Of a DNA stretch of 64,000 nucleotides, positions 34,601 through 42,811 are shown piece after piece; positions within the stretch are counted from its first letter, which is position 1; every line of letters starts with the position of its first letter. The stretch is from positions 62,001 to 126,000 of the forward strand of contig UQCF01000005.1 of NCBI GenBank assembly GCA_900539465.1. The letters run 5' to 3'. The stretch is from an uncultured Ruminococcus sp. (GTDB lineage: Bacteria; Bacillota; Clostridia; Oscillospirales; Acutalibacteraceae). The position numbers and the translations under genes are program-made. The notes beneath the pieces were generated by a model, which was given only the letters and a program-made list of their open reading frames with translations, searched no databases and was not told where the DNA came from.

Positions 34601-34823
34601 GTTTGAGTTTGTGCTTTTCGGCGATGTGAACGGCGACGGTGTTTATGACGGCGAGGATTCGATAATCCTCTCGGCAATTATAAACGGCATGCTCACAAAG
34701 GAGCAAGCGGGCGACGCGGCATGGTTTGCGGCAGACTGCAACCGTGACGGAAAAGTAGACGCTTCTGATGCCGAACTCCTGCAAAAAGCAGGATTGCTCA
34801 CAGCAAACGTAAATCAAAAATAA
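31632..34823 (+). CDS. Secreted double protease: papain-like C1A plus M6-like metalloprotease, with dockerin
   Basis: Protein of 1063 aa with a signal peptide (to about residue 31). Residues about 50-270 form a papain-type domain: TPVKDQGGSNLCWAYSSVAA (oxyanion Gln, catalytic Cys near 69), FPHACTIVGWND (His) and GGWLIKNSY (Asn). A beta domain follows, then from about 455 an M6-like metalloprotease: FTNLLVFARFDGEDEF, and HETGHILGLKDLY near 663, a HExxH zinc site. Residues 865-935 hold two cysteine-knuckle repeats (CTERAVCSVCGERYG, RVCSLCG). The end (about 955-1056) is an X-module and a type I dockerin (GDVNGDGVYDGEDS, ADCNRDGKVDASDA). Two unrelated protease domains in one dockerin protein is rare. 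It probably docks on a cell-surface cohesin scaffold that lies outside the window. Confidence 0.9.
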   Translation: MDYGRRILSIFLVFVTVILCLSNSFLAFASSEENTLHSALPADEEIAAMPEYDGRDYGIITPVKDQGGSNLCWAYSSVAASEASILKLGTDPDTDKDKLSLNPVAAAYRIYNRGSDPLGNTGGISQSVDYTQATGNPLKIAKLFSMWWGPVSGSNVNIDPYQNPTYRFENAFYIPENKSDTAAYIKAIKSAVAKYGAVTFQYNNARETSYYNPKNESSSSSFPHACTIVGWNDNIPASRFYPGGASQNGGWLIKNSYNSLQYFYLSYDNTSSSAYAFTYAPKEKYDYNYYYDGSIDDFALRKDKVAANVFKAQMGGTDGKDEYLKAVNVGVSGENITVEVQVYKNLSDPSAAQNNAPVAGGTLAGTTSVGFEHGGYVTVELENKIKLEKDEWYSVIVKVSNDKGDAKIITGYKDGENYSYCQSGDNWYHFGNFVARIKAYTKLEDTKPKSNFTNLLVFARFDGEDEFINTVYDGANVRKITDNTFNSSDFSVSDYYRSASGGKMNIQSVYLFDGGGSLKLSHERGYYAEYSEQNPIGYKDSSERGKRMYELKLDWSNAVNDAVARGGEITSCDGTVKYDYSDLDKNGDGKIDSITVIYKNTVQNISVSWASPLWNYKDYADYVSVNADGKTLTSGNYIQLTNSYDYLYKDSAGNVILPTSVATHETGHILGLKDLYNTSGTSPVYFMSAMAKHTSPVPQYISVKEREALGWLDENSLPVISQDGEYTLYAAGIDPQNNIVGYKLNVPGLNKTLYLEYRNFGGNVNKYDSQNKELFKSDGTKMKGLSIKSGLVCYLMNSNMKFPDNMNCTTANWNYQVLGGTYSTKSDAALGLDEQISVGSNIEIYVTGISENSLSFSISGASHEHTGGEATCTERAVCSVCGERYGELDPNNHKWSEWRLKTVPTAAKDGENERVCSLCGVKETVRLPKVVNNCTVSGKFIYGITPKLEINSVKNYISDENASYKLTANGNYITTGTKAELSYLDSTSETFEFVLFGDVNGDGVYDGEDSIILSAIINGMLTKEQAGDAAWFAADCNRDGKVDASDAELLQKAGLLTANVNQK

Positions 34824-34833
34824 CGCAAAAAAT

Positions 34834-34875
34834 CAGCCGCAGGCGAGTTTAAATCTCACTTGCGGCTGTTTTTTT
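34834..34875. terminator. Bidirectional terminator between convergent genes
   Basis: CAGCCGCAGGCGAG (34834-34847) pairs with CTCACTTGCGGCTG (34855-34868), with small mismatches, followed by TTTTTTT. An A-rich run on the other side serves the minus strand. Confidence 0.85.
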
Positions 34876-35599
34876 AAATGTTAAACGGCAGGTATGCAAA
34901 CGCCGCCGCCAAAATAACCGACGGCAAAAGGTTAGCCACTCTGATTTGTTTTTCTCTTATTAAGTTAAGCCCAACGCAGGCAATGAGTATTGAGCCCACT
35001 AGCGAAATATTGCAAAGCGAAGTTTCGGAAAGAAAAGAACCTGCAAAATAAGCCGCAACGGTTATAATTCCCTGAAAAATCCCAACGGGAATTGCCGAAA
35101 AGATACAGCCCTTGCCCTGTGAAGCGGTCATTATGCAAATTATTATAGCGTCAAGCAGACCCTTTGCCGCAAGTGTGGCAATATCACCGGATATACCGTC
35201 CTGCATCGCACCGATAATAGCCATTGCGCCTATGCAAACCGTGCAGGAGCTTGAAACAAACGCGCCTATAAAGCTATTGTCATCTTTACTGCCGCTTTTT
35301 ATTTTGAGCCATGCGCCGAATTTTTCTATGCCGCCTTGAATGTTCAGAAGTTCGCCTAAAACTGCGCCGAGTGCAAGCGAAATAATCATCATCAGCGAGC
35401 TGCCCGAGAGCAGCTTGTTCTCACTTATCGTGAGCATTTTTTCCATACAGCCTGCAATGCCTAAAAATATAACGGCTGTTCCCGCGGCAGTCATCAGCGT
35501 TTCGCGTATTCTTTCATTTATCTTTTTACCGAATAAAAGCCCGGCTATGCCGCCCAAAACAATACATCCGACATTTATAATTGTTCCTAAACCTCTCAT
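34874..35599 (-). CDS. DUF554 family membrane protein
   Basis: Protein of 241 aa with six or seven TM helices. ATG 35599 (MRGLGTIINVGCIVLGG) follows AGAGGT; the longer frame runs into the preceding gene. DUF554 (YdfK-like) signatures: the start GTIINVGCIVLGGIAGLLFGK, the central SSSCTVCIGAMAIIGAMQDG segment and the end GSILIACVGLNLI. The function of the family is not established; transport is suspected from topology. It begins two bases after the flavoprotein stop, so the pair is an operon. Confidence 0.9.
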   Translation of the reverse strand: MRGLGTIINVGCIVLGGIAGLLFGKKINERIRETLMTAAGTAVIFLGIAGCMEKMLTISENKLLSGSSLMMIISLALGAVLGELLNIQGGIEKFGAWLKIKSGSKDDNSFIGAFVSSSCTVCIGAMAIIGAMQDGISGDIATLAAKGLLDAIIICIMTASQGKGCIFSAIPVGIFQGIITVAAYFAGSFLSETSLCNISLVGSILIACVGLNLIREKQIRVANLLPSVILAAAFAYLPFNI

Positions 35600-35601
35600 A
35601 T

Positions 35602-36816
35602 TTACCTCTGCTTTGCCGCGGAAATTCCGGCACATATGCCGCTTGACCATGCCCACTGCAGATTAAAACCTCCGCACGCGCCGTCAACATCAAGCACTTC
35701 ACCGGCGCAAAAAAGACCTTTTATCTTTAATGATTCGAGTGTTTCTGCATTAAATTCCGAAACGTCCGCTCCGCCGCGCGTTATCTGTGCGTTTTCAAAG
35801 CTCTTATAAGAGCTTATATAAACTTTAAAATTCTTTATGAGCCCCGAAAGTCTTGTGAAATCTTCCTCTTTAATTTCACAAACAGGGCAGTCGTTTTTAA
35901 TATAAAGGCATTTTATAAGTCCCTGACCTATTCTCTTGGGCAAAAGACCTATGAGCAGGTTTTCGCTCTTCCTTTTAGGGTCGCGTTCGGCTGTTTTCTT
36001 TATCGCCGAGCAAATTTCTTCTTCGCTCATGCTCGGTATAAGGTCAATGCAAACGTGGCATTTTTCTTTTTTTATGTGCTCGCACAAAAGCCGCTGCGCA
36101 TCCATAGACGCGATACCCGAAAGCCCGTATTCCGTAAAAAGAATTTCGCCCTGAGTTTCACCGCACTTTTTGTCTTCGGCGAAAAGGGTCATTTTTCCTT
36201 TGGCTCTCATTCCCTTAAAAGAGCGCACAATTTTGTTTTCGCTCGTGAGCTGAACAAGCGCAGGCAGGGGAGTTATAATTTTATGACCGAGCGATGATAA
36301 AATTTCAAATCCGCTGCCGTCTGAGCCTTGTGAAGGAGAAGCCTTGCCGCCACAGGCAACAATGATTTTTTTTGTGCGCAGTCTGCCGTCAATAACAAAA
36401 AATTCGCCGCTTTTTATAACGGATTTTACTCTCTCGCCCGTTATAACCGTTATGCCGAGCCGTGCAATCTCAAGGCGCAGAGCGTCCGAAACGGAGGCGG
36501 CGGTCATGCTCATGGGGTAAATCCGCCCTTCGCTGTCGGCGACGGTGTAAAGTCCGAGTGATTTAAAAAAATCAAGAGTGAATTTGACATCATATTTTTT
36601 CAGCGCACCGAGCGCAAATTCTTTGCTTTTATATTCGTGAGAAACGGCATTCAGATTAGACAGATTGCATCTGCCGTTGCCCGTTGCGAGTATTTTTTTG
36701 CCGACAACCGGCATCGCGTCTATCACCGCTGTTTTCAAAGCGGGGTTTTCTCTTGCCACGCTTATTGCCGCAATCATTCCGGCGGCGCCTGCGCCTATCA
36801 CTGCAATGTCAAACAT
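35602..36816 (-). CDS. BaiN/HI0933-like FAD-dependent oxidoreductase
   Basis: Protein of 404 aa. ATG 36816 has GGAGG nine bases upstream. The N-terminal Rossmann motif is DIAVIGAGAAGMIAAISVAR. The family signatures GKKILATGNGRCNLSN, ACGGKASPSQGSDGSGFEI, and at the end GLFCAGEVLDVDGACGGFNLQWAWSSG place it in the HI0933/BaiN group, often labelled aminoacetone oxidase-like or RdsA 3-oxo-steroid reductase-like. Several members in gut bacteria reduce bile-acid intermediates, but no bai genes are nearby, so the substrate is open. Upstream of the DUF554 gene in one operon. Confidence 0.92.
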   Translation of the reverse strand: MFDIAVIGAGAAGMIAAISVARENPALKTAVIDAMPVVGKKILATGNGRCNLSNLNAVSHEYKSKEFALGALKKYDVKFTLDFFKSLGLYTVADSEGRIYPMSMTAASVSDALRLEIARLGITVITGERVKSVIKSGEFFVIDGRLRTKKIIVACGGKASPSQGSDGSGFEILSSLGHKIITPLPALVQLTSENKIVRSFKGMRAKGKMTLFAEDKKCGETQGEILFTEYGLSGIASMDAQRLLCEHIKKEKCHVCIDLIPSMSEEEICSAIKKTAERDPKRKSENLLIGLLPKRIGQGLIKCLYIKNDCPVCEIKEEDFTRLSGLIKNFKVYISSYKSFENAQITRGGADVSEFNAETLESLKIKGLFCAGEVLDVDGACGGFNLQWAWSSGICAGISAAKQR

Positions 36817-36848
36817 AATTTTTCCTCCGCAAAATTTTTGCAAAAACT

Positions 36849-36854
36849 ATTATA
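36849..36854 (-). promoter_or_regulatory. Extended -10 for the flavoprotein operon
   Basis: Minus strand TGCTATAAT, 33 bases before ATG 36816. No good -35 at 17 bp. Confidence 0.55.
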
Positions 36855-36928
36855 GCATATATAATTTAAAAATAACAGTGCATAAAAAAGACTTTGCTTT
36901 TATATCTATTAAATGAGGGGGACAAGTG

Positions 36929-37150
36929 ATGATAATAGATATATTTTCGCAAAGAAGAAAGGCTAAAAAAGATATTTCTTTTGCGCGTGAAATCGGCAAA
37001 ATCAATCGAGAAATCAAAGCGGCAAAAGACAGGTTTAACGCTGCGGAGGATTCACTCGAAATCGAAGCGGCGATATTCCGCCTCAACGAGCTTGAGACTG
37101 TTCGTAAAAACCTTATTATTAAGGCAAAGCTTCAAAAAATAAAAGCGTAG
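36929..37150 (+). CDS. YaaL-like DUF2508 protein
   Basis: Protein of 73 aa. ATG 36929 has GAGGGGG seven bases upstream; the GTG at 36926 is too close. The sequence is all-helical and charged (FAREIGKINREIKAAKDRFN, EIEAAIFRLNELETVRKNLI), as in the DUF2508 family, whose members (B. subtilis YaaL) sit just upstream of bofA. That same order occurs here, 11 bases apart, and supports the call. Function unknown. Confidence 0.75.
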   Translation: MIIDIFSQRRKAKKDISFAREIGKINREIKAAKDRFNAAEDSLEIEAAIFRLNELETVRKNLIIKAKLQKIKA

Positions 37151-37161
37151 GGAGAAAAATT

Positions 37162-37416
37162 ATGGCACTAATAATCTTTTTTGCGGCAGTTGCCGCGCTT
37201 ACGGTTTTTGTTTCGATGAAAAAAAGCGGTCACTTTTTAAAATCTTTTTTTGTCAGCACGGCGCAGGGGATAGCATCGCTCTTTGCAGTCAATGCCTTGT
37301 GCGGCCTTACGGGGGTCAGTCTCTCCGTCAATGCTTTGACTCTCGGCTCCGCCGCCGTTTTCGGAACACCGGGGGTAATAATGAATTTGATAGCGCAGAT
37401 TATAATGACAAAATAA
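37162..37416 (+). CDS. bofA: Pro-sigma-K processing inhibitor BofA family protein
   Basis: Protein of 84 aa with two or three hydrophobic segments. The C-terminal half NALTLGSAAVFGTPGVIMNL matches the BofA signature (helix, then 'G-x-P-G-V'). In B. subtilis BofA restrains the SpoIVFB protease in the forespore outer membrane. In Clostridia it is kept in spore formers and some relatives. It follows the YaaL-like gene by 11 bases and GGGAG is present upstream. This suggests a sporulating ancestry but does not prove the strain sporulates. Confidence 0.8.
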   Translation: MALIIFFAAVAALTVFVSMKKSGHFLKSFFVSTAQGIASLFAVNALCGLTGVSLSVNALTLGSAAVFGTPGVIMNLIAQIIMTK

Positions 37417-37435
37417 AATACTTGCTAATTTATGA

Positions 37436-37465
37436 TTGAATTATGCTGCCGGCGTGTGCTATACT
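37436..37465 (+). promoter_or_regulatory. thyA-folA operon promoter
   Basis: TTGAAT (37436-37441), 18-bp spacer, TATACT (37460-37465) with a TGC extension. Confidence 0.75.
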
Positions 37466-37501
37466 TCTAATGTATAAAAATAACAGAAAGAGGATTTTAA
37501 A

Positions 37502-38332
37502 ATGAGCTATGCCGATAAATTATTTGTAGAAAATGTAAACGATATACTTACAAACGGATATTCCGACGAAAACGAAAAGGTTCGCCCCGTGTGGGAGGAC
37601 GGAACACCCGCGCACACAATCAAAAAATTTTGTATAGTCAACAGATATGACCTCAGCAAAGAGTTCCCTGTTATAACGCTCAGAAAGACCTATTTTAAAA
37701 GCTGCGTAGACGAGCTTCTTTGGATTTGGCAGAAGAAGTCAAACAACATTCACGACCTCGGCAGCAAAATTTGGGATTCATGGGCTGACGAAAACGGCTC
37801 AATAGGCAAGGCTTACGGCTATCAGCTCGGTGTTAAGCACATCTACCCCGAGGGTGAATTTGACCAGGTTGACAGAATACTTTATGACCTCAAAAACAAC
37901 CCTGCAAGCAGAAGAATAATGTCTAACATATTCAATCACCATGATTTGCACGAGATGGGTCTTGCGCCCTGCGCTTATTCAATGACCTTTAATGTTTCGG
38001 GCGACACGCTCAACGGCATTTTAAATCAGCGCTCGCAGGACATGCTCACCGCAAATAACTGGAATGTTTGCCAGTATGCGGTGCTTATGCATATGTTCGC
38101 TCAGGTGAGCGGTCTTAAGGTCGGTGAGTTCGTTCACGTCATAGCAGACGCGCATATTTATGACAGGCACGTGCCGATTATAAAAGAGGTTATCAAGCAA
38201 GAGCCTTACCCGGCACCGAAGTTTTGGATTGACCCCGAGGTTAAAAACTTCTATGACTTCACGGTTGACAGCTTTAAGCTTATAGATTACAAAGCTCACA
38301 AGCTTGAAACAAAAATTCCCGTAGCAATATAA
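37502..38332 (+). CDS. thyA: Thymidylate synthase
   Basis: Protein of 276 aa making dTMP from dUMP with methylene-tetrahydrofolate, which yields dihydrofolate. Motifs: GKAYGYQLG, ASRRIMSNIFNHHDL (phosphate-binding Arg pair), LAPCAYSMTFNVSGDTLNG with the catalytic Cys, and NQRSQDMLTANNWNVCQYAVL. The usual 'PCH' after the catalytic Cys reads PCAY, a variant seen in the YosI/Clostridial-type subgroup. It stands 10 bases before folA, the partner that recycles the dihydrofolate it makes. Confidence 0.97.
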   Translation: MSYADKLFVENVNDILTNGYSDENEKVRPVWEDGTPAHTIKKFCIVNRYDLSKEFPVITLRKTYFKSCVDELLWIWQKKSNNIHDLGSKIWDSWADENGSIGKAYGYQLGVKHIYPEGEFDQVDRILYDLKNNPASRRIMSNIFNHHDLHEMGLAPCAYSMTFNVSGDTLNGILNQRSQDMLTANNWNVCQYAVLMHMFAQVSGLKVGEFVHVIADAHIYDRHVPIIKEVIKQEPYPAPKFWIDPEVKNFYDFTVDSFKLIDYKAHKLETKIPVAI

Positions 38333-38342
38333 GGAGAGAGCA

Positions 38343-38849
38343 ATGAAGCTTATAGTAAATGCGGACAGGCAGTGGAACATAGGCAGCGGAAACGACCTTG
38401 TCTTTCACATACCCGAAGATATGAAGTTTTTCAGAGCCGAAACCATGGGCAAAACCGTTATCATGGGCAGAAAGACGCTTGACAGCTTTCCCGGCGGCAA
38501 ACCGCTTAAAAACAGAGAAAACATAGTTCTGACAAGGGATGCGGATTTTGAGAGAGACGGAGCAGTGATTTGCCACAGCACGCAAGAAGTCCTTGACAGA
38601 ATAAAAAATTATAATTCCGACGATGTTTATGTTATCGGCGGTGAAAAGATATATGCTCTTTTTCTTGATAAATGCGATACGGCACTTGTCACAAGGGTTG
38701 ATGCCGTTGCCGAAAAGGCAGACAAAAAATTCCCGGATTTGTCGCTTCACCCGGAGTGGAAGCTCATATCAAAATCCGAAACCAAAGAGCATGACGGCAT
38801 AAAATTTAATTTCTGCGAATACAGAAAGGAAGAACAAAATGAATTTTAA
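38343..38849 (+). CDS. folA: Dihydrofolate reductase
   Basis: Protein of 168 aa reducing dihydrofolate to tetrahydrofolate with NADPH. Motifs: NADRQWNIGSGNDLVFHIPEDMKFF (acidic active-site Glu), TVIMGRKTLDSFPGGKPL, IVLTRD and VYVIGGEKIYALFL. AGGAGAG precedes the ATG. Ten bases after thyA, a standard pairing. The last 11 bases overlap the fucosidase gene, so that gene is in the same message. Confidence 0.97.
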   Translation: MKLIVNADRQWNIGSGNDLVFHIPEDMKFFRAETMGKTVIMGRKTLDSFPGGKPLKNRENIVLTRDADFERDGAVICHSTQEVLDRIKNYNSDDVYVIGGEKIYALFLDKCDTALVTRVDAVAEKADKKFPDLSLHPEWKLISKSETKEHDGIKFNFCEYRKEEQNEF

Positions 38850-40068
38850 TGTAAGAGAAACTCCCGGCAACACAGATTGGTTCGTTCACGACAGATTCGG
38901 CATGTTTATTCACTGGGGGCTGTATTCACTGCCTGCACGCCATGAGTGGGTTATGAATCACGAAAGGATAACCAATGAAGACTACAAAAAATATTTTGAC
39001 CACTTTGACCCCGACCTTTATGACCCGAAAGAGTGGGCGGCATATGCAAAAAAGGCAGGCATGAAATATGCCGTGCTCACAACCAAGCACCATGAGGGAT
39101 TTTGCCTTTTTGACTCTGAATATACCGATTTTAAAGCCACAAACACAAAGGCAGGCAGAGACCTAGTTAAAGAATATGTTGACGCTTTCAGAGCCGAGGG
39201 CATAAAAATAGGCTTTTATTATTCGCTTCTTGACTGGCATCATCCGGATTTTACAACAGATTATCACCATCCGCGCAGAGATGATACCAAAGAAGAAATC
39301 GAGCGGTTTAATAAAGGCAGAGACATGAAAAGGTACGCGCAGTACATACGCGACCAGGTCACAGAGCTTTTGACGAATTACGGCAAAATAGACCTTTTGT
39401 GGTTTGATTTTTCATATGTTAAAGGCAAGGACGATTGGGAGTCGGAAAAGCTTATTAAGCTTATAAGAAGCATTCAGCCCGAAATTATCATTAACAACAG
39501 GCTCGGTATAGACCAGGATATTTGGACGCCCGAGCAGTATCAGCCGGAGGAATGGATTACAGACGATAAAGGGCAGCGCGTAGTTTGGGAGGGCTGCCAG
39601 ACCTTCTCAGGCTCATGGGGCTACCACCGCGACGAAAAAACATGGAAAAGCCCCGAACAGCTCATTAAAATGCTTATAAACAGCGTCGCTTGCGGCGGAA
39701 ATCTCATAATGAACGTCGGCCCCACGTCAAGAGGTTATTTTGACAAAAGAGCCGTGAACGCACTCGATGTTTATGCGGAGTGGATGAAATATAATTCAAA
39801 GAGCATTTACGGCTGTACGCAGTCGGAGTTCACTGCGCCGAACGATGCAAGATATACCCAAAACGGCAAAATGCTTTATCTTCACATTTTTTCTTATCCC
39901 TTTATCAATATGACGCTTAAGGGTATGGCGGGCAAAATAGAATATATGCAGTTTTTGCACGACGGCTCCGAAATAATATATAAGGAGCAGGACGGTGACG
40001 TACAAATCACATTGCCGGTTGAAAAACCCGATGTTACCGTGCCGGTAGTTGAGATTTTTTTAAAATAA
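38839..40068 (+). CDS. Alpha-L-fucosidase, GH29
   Basis: Protein of 409 aa without signal peptide, hence cytoplasmic. GH29 enzymes release L-fucose from glycans with retention. Motifs: DRFGMFIHWGLYSLPARHEW, KHHEGFCLFDSEYT (substrate His pair), GFYYSLLDWHHPDF, and LLWFDF with the presumed nucleophile Asp. The C-terminal beta domain is short. It overlaps folA by 11 bases, with AGGAAG upstream inside folA; a sugar hydrolase coupled to a folate pair is odd. No fucose transport or catabolism genes are adjacent. Substrate (plant or mucin) cannot be told. Confidence 0.92.
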   Translation: MNFNVRETPGNTDWFVHDRFGMFIHWGLYSLPARHEWVMNHERITNEDYKKYFDHFDPDLYDPKEWAAYAKKAGMKYAVLTTKHHEGFCLFDSEYTDFKATNTKAGRDLVKEYVDAFRAEGIKIGFYYSLLDWHHPDFTTDYHHPRRDDTKEEIERFNKGRDMKRYAQYIRDQVTELLTNYGKIDLLWFDFSYVKGKDDWESEKLIKLIRSIQPEIIINNRLGIDQDIWTPEQYQPEEWITDDKGQRVVWEGCQTFSGSWGYHRDEKTWKSPEQLIKMLINSVACGGNLIMNVGPTSRGYFDKRAVNALDVYAEWMKYNSKSIYGCTQSEFTAPNDARYTQNGKMLYLHIFSYPFINMTLKGMAGKIEYMQFLHDGSEIIYKEQDGDVQITLPVEKPDVTVPVVEIFLK

Positions 40069-40096
40069 AGGCAGTTAAGCTCACGGGAGGTTTGTG

Positions 40097-42748
40097 ATGA
40101 AGCGTTCAAAAAGGGCATTTAGTATGCTGTTGACACTTATTATTTTAATCTGTACCTTTTACACTGCTCCGAAAGCCGAAGCGGCAGACGTGCAGAAAAT
40201 GACAAACCTTATAGTCTGCGTCAGATTTTCTGAGAATGCGGACGAAAATGTTTTTGCAAAAACCGCCGATGATATGGTTGCCATTTATAACGACACAAGC
40301 GGAATGATGGCAGGTATAAGCGAGGATGTGTCCTTCAGCGCATACCTGAAAGCGATTTCGAGAGGCAAGCTGAGCGTAAAAAACGTCTTTCCGCAGTATA
40401 AGGATGGCACGATAATCCCGTTTACTCTCTCCGGCACATTGGAGTCGAGTGACGACAGCAGTGTTTTGCAGGAGGTTATCGGCGCATTTAACAGCGGCGC
40501 GATACCGCTCCCGGACGGAATAAAATACGACAATATTTATTCCGGCACAATAGATAATCTTACGGTCATTTTGCAGGGGAGAAGCGGACTTAACTCCGAC
40601 AGCATGATGTGGCCGCACAAAAGTGTCAGCGCGGTTATGACCAAAATCAAAAACAGACTTTATGTGGGCGATTATAATTTTATTAACAGCCACTCGGTTG
40701 TCACTCTTCAGAGCTTCGGCACTTTGTCGCATGAGTTTTTGCACACAGTCGGCTTTCCGGATCTTTACCGCTCAAGCGGAGAGGGCAACCCCGTGTCTTA
40801 TTGGGATATTATGGCAAGCGCAGGCTATTATCAGCAGTTTCCGCTGTCATATCTGAGATACACCAAAGGCTGGGTTCCGATGAACGAAATAACACAGAGC
40901 GGCGACTATACGCTTGACGCTGTGACGAGCGACTCGGATCGTATTTTGTTTAAGATACAAACCCCGATGTCGGACAGTGAGTTTTTTGTGCTTGAATACC
41001 GCAAAAAGGTTACCGATAAGCTTGCAAATGTGGGCTTTGAAACAAAAATACCGTCCTCCGGCCTTTTAATTTACAGAGTTAATCTCGGCATAAGCGACTT
41101 GACGAATATCGGAGGAAAAGATTATATCTACGTTTTCAGACCCGGCGACACCTCGGCAACCGCAAGTGCCGGCAGCATTACCGACGCGGCAATAGACCCG
41201 TCGGCAGGCGAAACCTCATACGGCAGTGCGGATATGAAAAAGGGCGTGGGCGATAACACAATTTTTTATTCCGACGGCACAAACAGCGGCATAGCAGTCA
41301 GCAATGTGAAATACAGCGAAGACCTCTCTAAGATAAGCTTTCATGTGGATTTGCCGAACTACTCCTCGCTCGGTCTTTGGGACGGCGTAGGCTCATTATC
41401 TGTCACAAATGCCTCAACCGCACAGAGCGCAATTGACGAGAGCGGAAATATATATGTCTGCACTTCGAGAACGGCGGATTGGAACACCCAAACAGAGGTC
41501 TATTGCTATAACGGAGAAAGTTGGAGCCTTGCCGCGCCTGCCCTCAGCGGAGTTTACAGCGCGCAAATACATGTTTGGAAAAACGAACTTTATATGGTTT
41601 ATCAAAACAAAAACGGCTACACTTGCATTGCAAAGCTTAAAAACAAGGCATGGACAGCGGTTGTGACAGACAACACGGCGCAGTACCCAAACAACGCGCA
41701 GCTTTTCTCTTCGGGTGATAAACTCTACTGCGCGTGGGCTAAGGACGGCACAACGCTTGTAATAAAAGAGGTTTCGGGTTCGTCTTTTAAGGCTGTGGAT
41801 TCTTCTCTTACTTCAAGCTATTTTTCAAACCCGTGCCTTGCCGCAAGCGGAAATTACATCTATGTGCTTTACAGTGATTTTGTGTTCGGCAATTCATCCG
41901 CGAATTATTCAAAAATAAAAAGATATAACATTTCTCTTTCTTCTTGGGAAAATGTGAATACAGGTCAGCTTGTCGCATCGTCTAATCTGCACAAACTGGT
42001 TGCGGCTGACGGTGAAGTTTATGCCGTTACGGGAGCCTCGGGTCAAACGCCGCTGCTTATAAAGGTATCTGAAAACGGAAGCGCCGAAAAAAGAGAGATA
42101 AACACCTCAATCGGCAACTATATAAGTCTCGGTCTTGATGTCAGCGGGAGCGGAACGGTTTGTGTGGGCGTTTTCAGCGCACAGGGCAACGCCGAAGTGT
42201 ATTACTATGACGGCGGCGTGCAAAAGCAGCTCGGCAGCAGCCCTTGCAACGCGAGCCAAAGCGCGGATCTTTTAGTTTTCGGCAAATCGGTTTATGTAAC
42301 ATCTGTGGCAGATACCTCGGGCATACTTGCGGTCAGAACAAAGGATTTGCCGCAAAAGGCGGCTCCGCGGCTTCTCGCACGCGACGGAACAAACATAGAG
42401 ATAAAGGACGGCTTGGTTTCGGGTCTTCCGCAAAAAGCGGAAAAGCTTGAATTGTATGTTTCTGTCACCGAAGGCGGTTATTATGAATATGAAGAAATAG
42501 TAACCGGCGCACGCATAACCGTCTATACGCAGTCAGGCGAAAAAGCAGGGGAGTATTACATGGTTATTTTCGGCGATGTGAACTCTGACGGAGTATGCGA
42601 CGGCGAGGACAGTGTGATTATAAACGCCGTTACAAGCGGTATTTTGCTACCCGATAAAATAATTTCTTTTGCCGCCGATGCCGACAGGAGCGGAACGGTC
42701 GATTCTGCCGATGTCTCGGCAGCGGTAAATTCGGGGCTTGCGGCGTAA
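40097..42748 (+). CDS. Secreted M6-like metalloprotease with dockerin
   Basis: Protein of 883 aa. ATG 40097 has GGGAGG six bases upstream; the GTG at 40094 is too near. Signal peptide to about residue 31 (KAEAA). The M6 domain begins MTNLIVCVRFSENADE; HEFLHTVGFPDLYRSS near residue 211 is the zinc site, and DIMASAG supplies the Met-turn. Residues about 430-740 are beta-rich with recurring strands (SGNYIYVLYSDF, ADGEVYAVTGASG), like a propeller. An X-module-like stretch then leads to a type I dockerin (about 824-882: GDVNSDGVCDGEDS, ADADRSGTVDSADV). It shares the M6-dockerin plan with the double protease upstream but lacks the papain part. Confidence 0.9.
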   Translation: MKRSKRAFSMLLTLIILICTFYTAPKAEAADVQKMTNLIVCVRFSENADENVFAKTADDMVAIYNDTSGMMAGISEDVSFSAYLKAISRGKLSVKNVFPQYKDGTIIPFTLSGTLESSDDSSVLQEVIGAFNSGAIPLPDGIKYDNIYSGTIDNLTVILQGRSGLNSDSMMWPHKSVSAVMTKIKNRLYVGDYNFINSHSVVTLQSFGTLSHEFLHTVGFPDLYRSSGEGNPVSYWDIMASAGYYQQFPLSYLRYTKGWVPMNEITQSGDYTLDAVTSDSDRILFKIQTPMSDSEFFVLEYRKKVTDKLANVGFETKIPSSGLLIYRVNLGISDLTNIGGKDYIYVFRPGDTSATASAGSITDAAIDPSAGETSYGSADMKKGVGDNTIFYSDGTNSGIAVSNVKYSEDLSKISFHVDLPNYSSLGLWDGVGSLSVTNASTAQSAIDESGNIYVCTSRTADWNTQTEVYCYNGESWSLAAPALSGVYSAQIHVWKNELYMVYQNKNGYTCIAKLKNKAWTAVVTDNTAQYPNNAQLFSSGDKLYCAWAKDGTTLVIKEVSGSSFKAVDSSLTSSYFSNPCLAASGNYIYVLYSDFVFGNSSANYSKIKRYNISLSSWENVNTGQLVASSNLHKLVAADGEVYAVTGASGQTPLLIKVSENGSAEKREINTSIGNYISLGLDVSGSGTVCVGVFSAQGNAEVYYYDGGVQKQLGSSPCNASQSADLLVFGKSVYVTSVADTSGILAVRTKDLPQKAAPRLLARDGTNIEIKDGLVSGLPQKAEKLELYVSVTEGGYYEYEEIVTGARITVYTQSGEKAGEYYMVIFGDVNSDGVCDGEDSVIINAVTSGILLPDKIISFAADADRSGTVDSADVSAAVNSGLAA

Positions 42749-42761
42749 ATAGACAAAAATT

Positions 42762-42802
42762 AAGACTGTATCATTCCATAAAGGCTTGATACAGTCTTTT
42801 TG
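42762..42802. terminator. Bidirectional terminator
   Basis: AAGACTGTATCA (42762-42773) pairs with TGATACAGTCTT (42787-42798), then TTTT. It separates the convergent metalloprotease and methionine synthase genes. Confidence 0.88.
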
Positions 42803-42811
42803 CATTCATTT

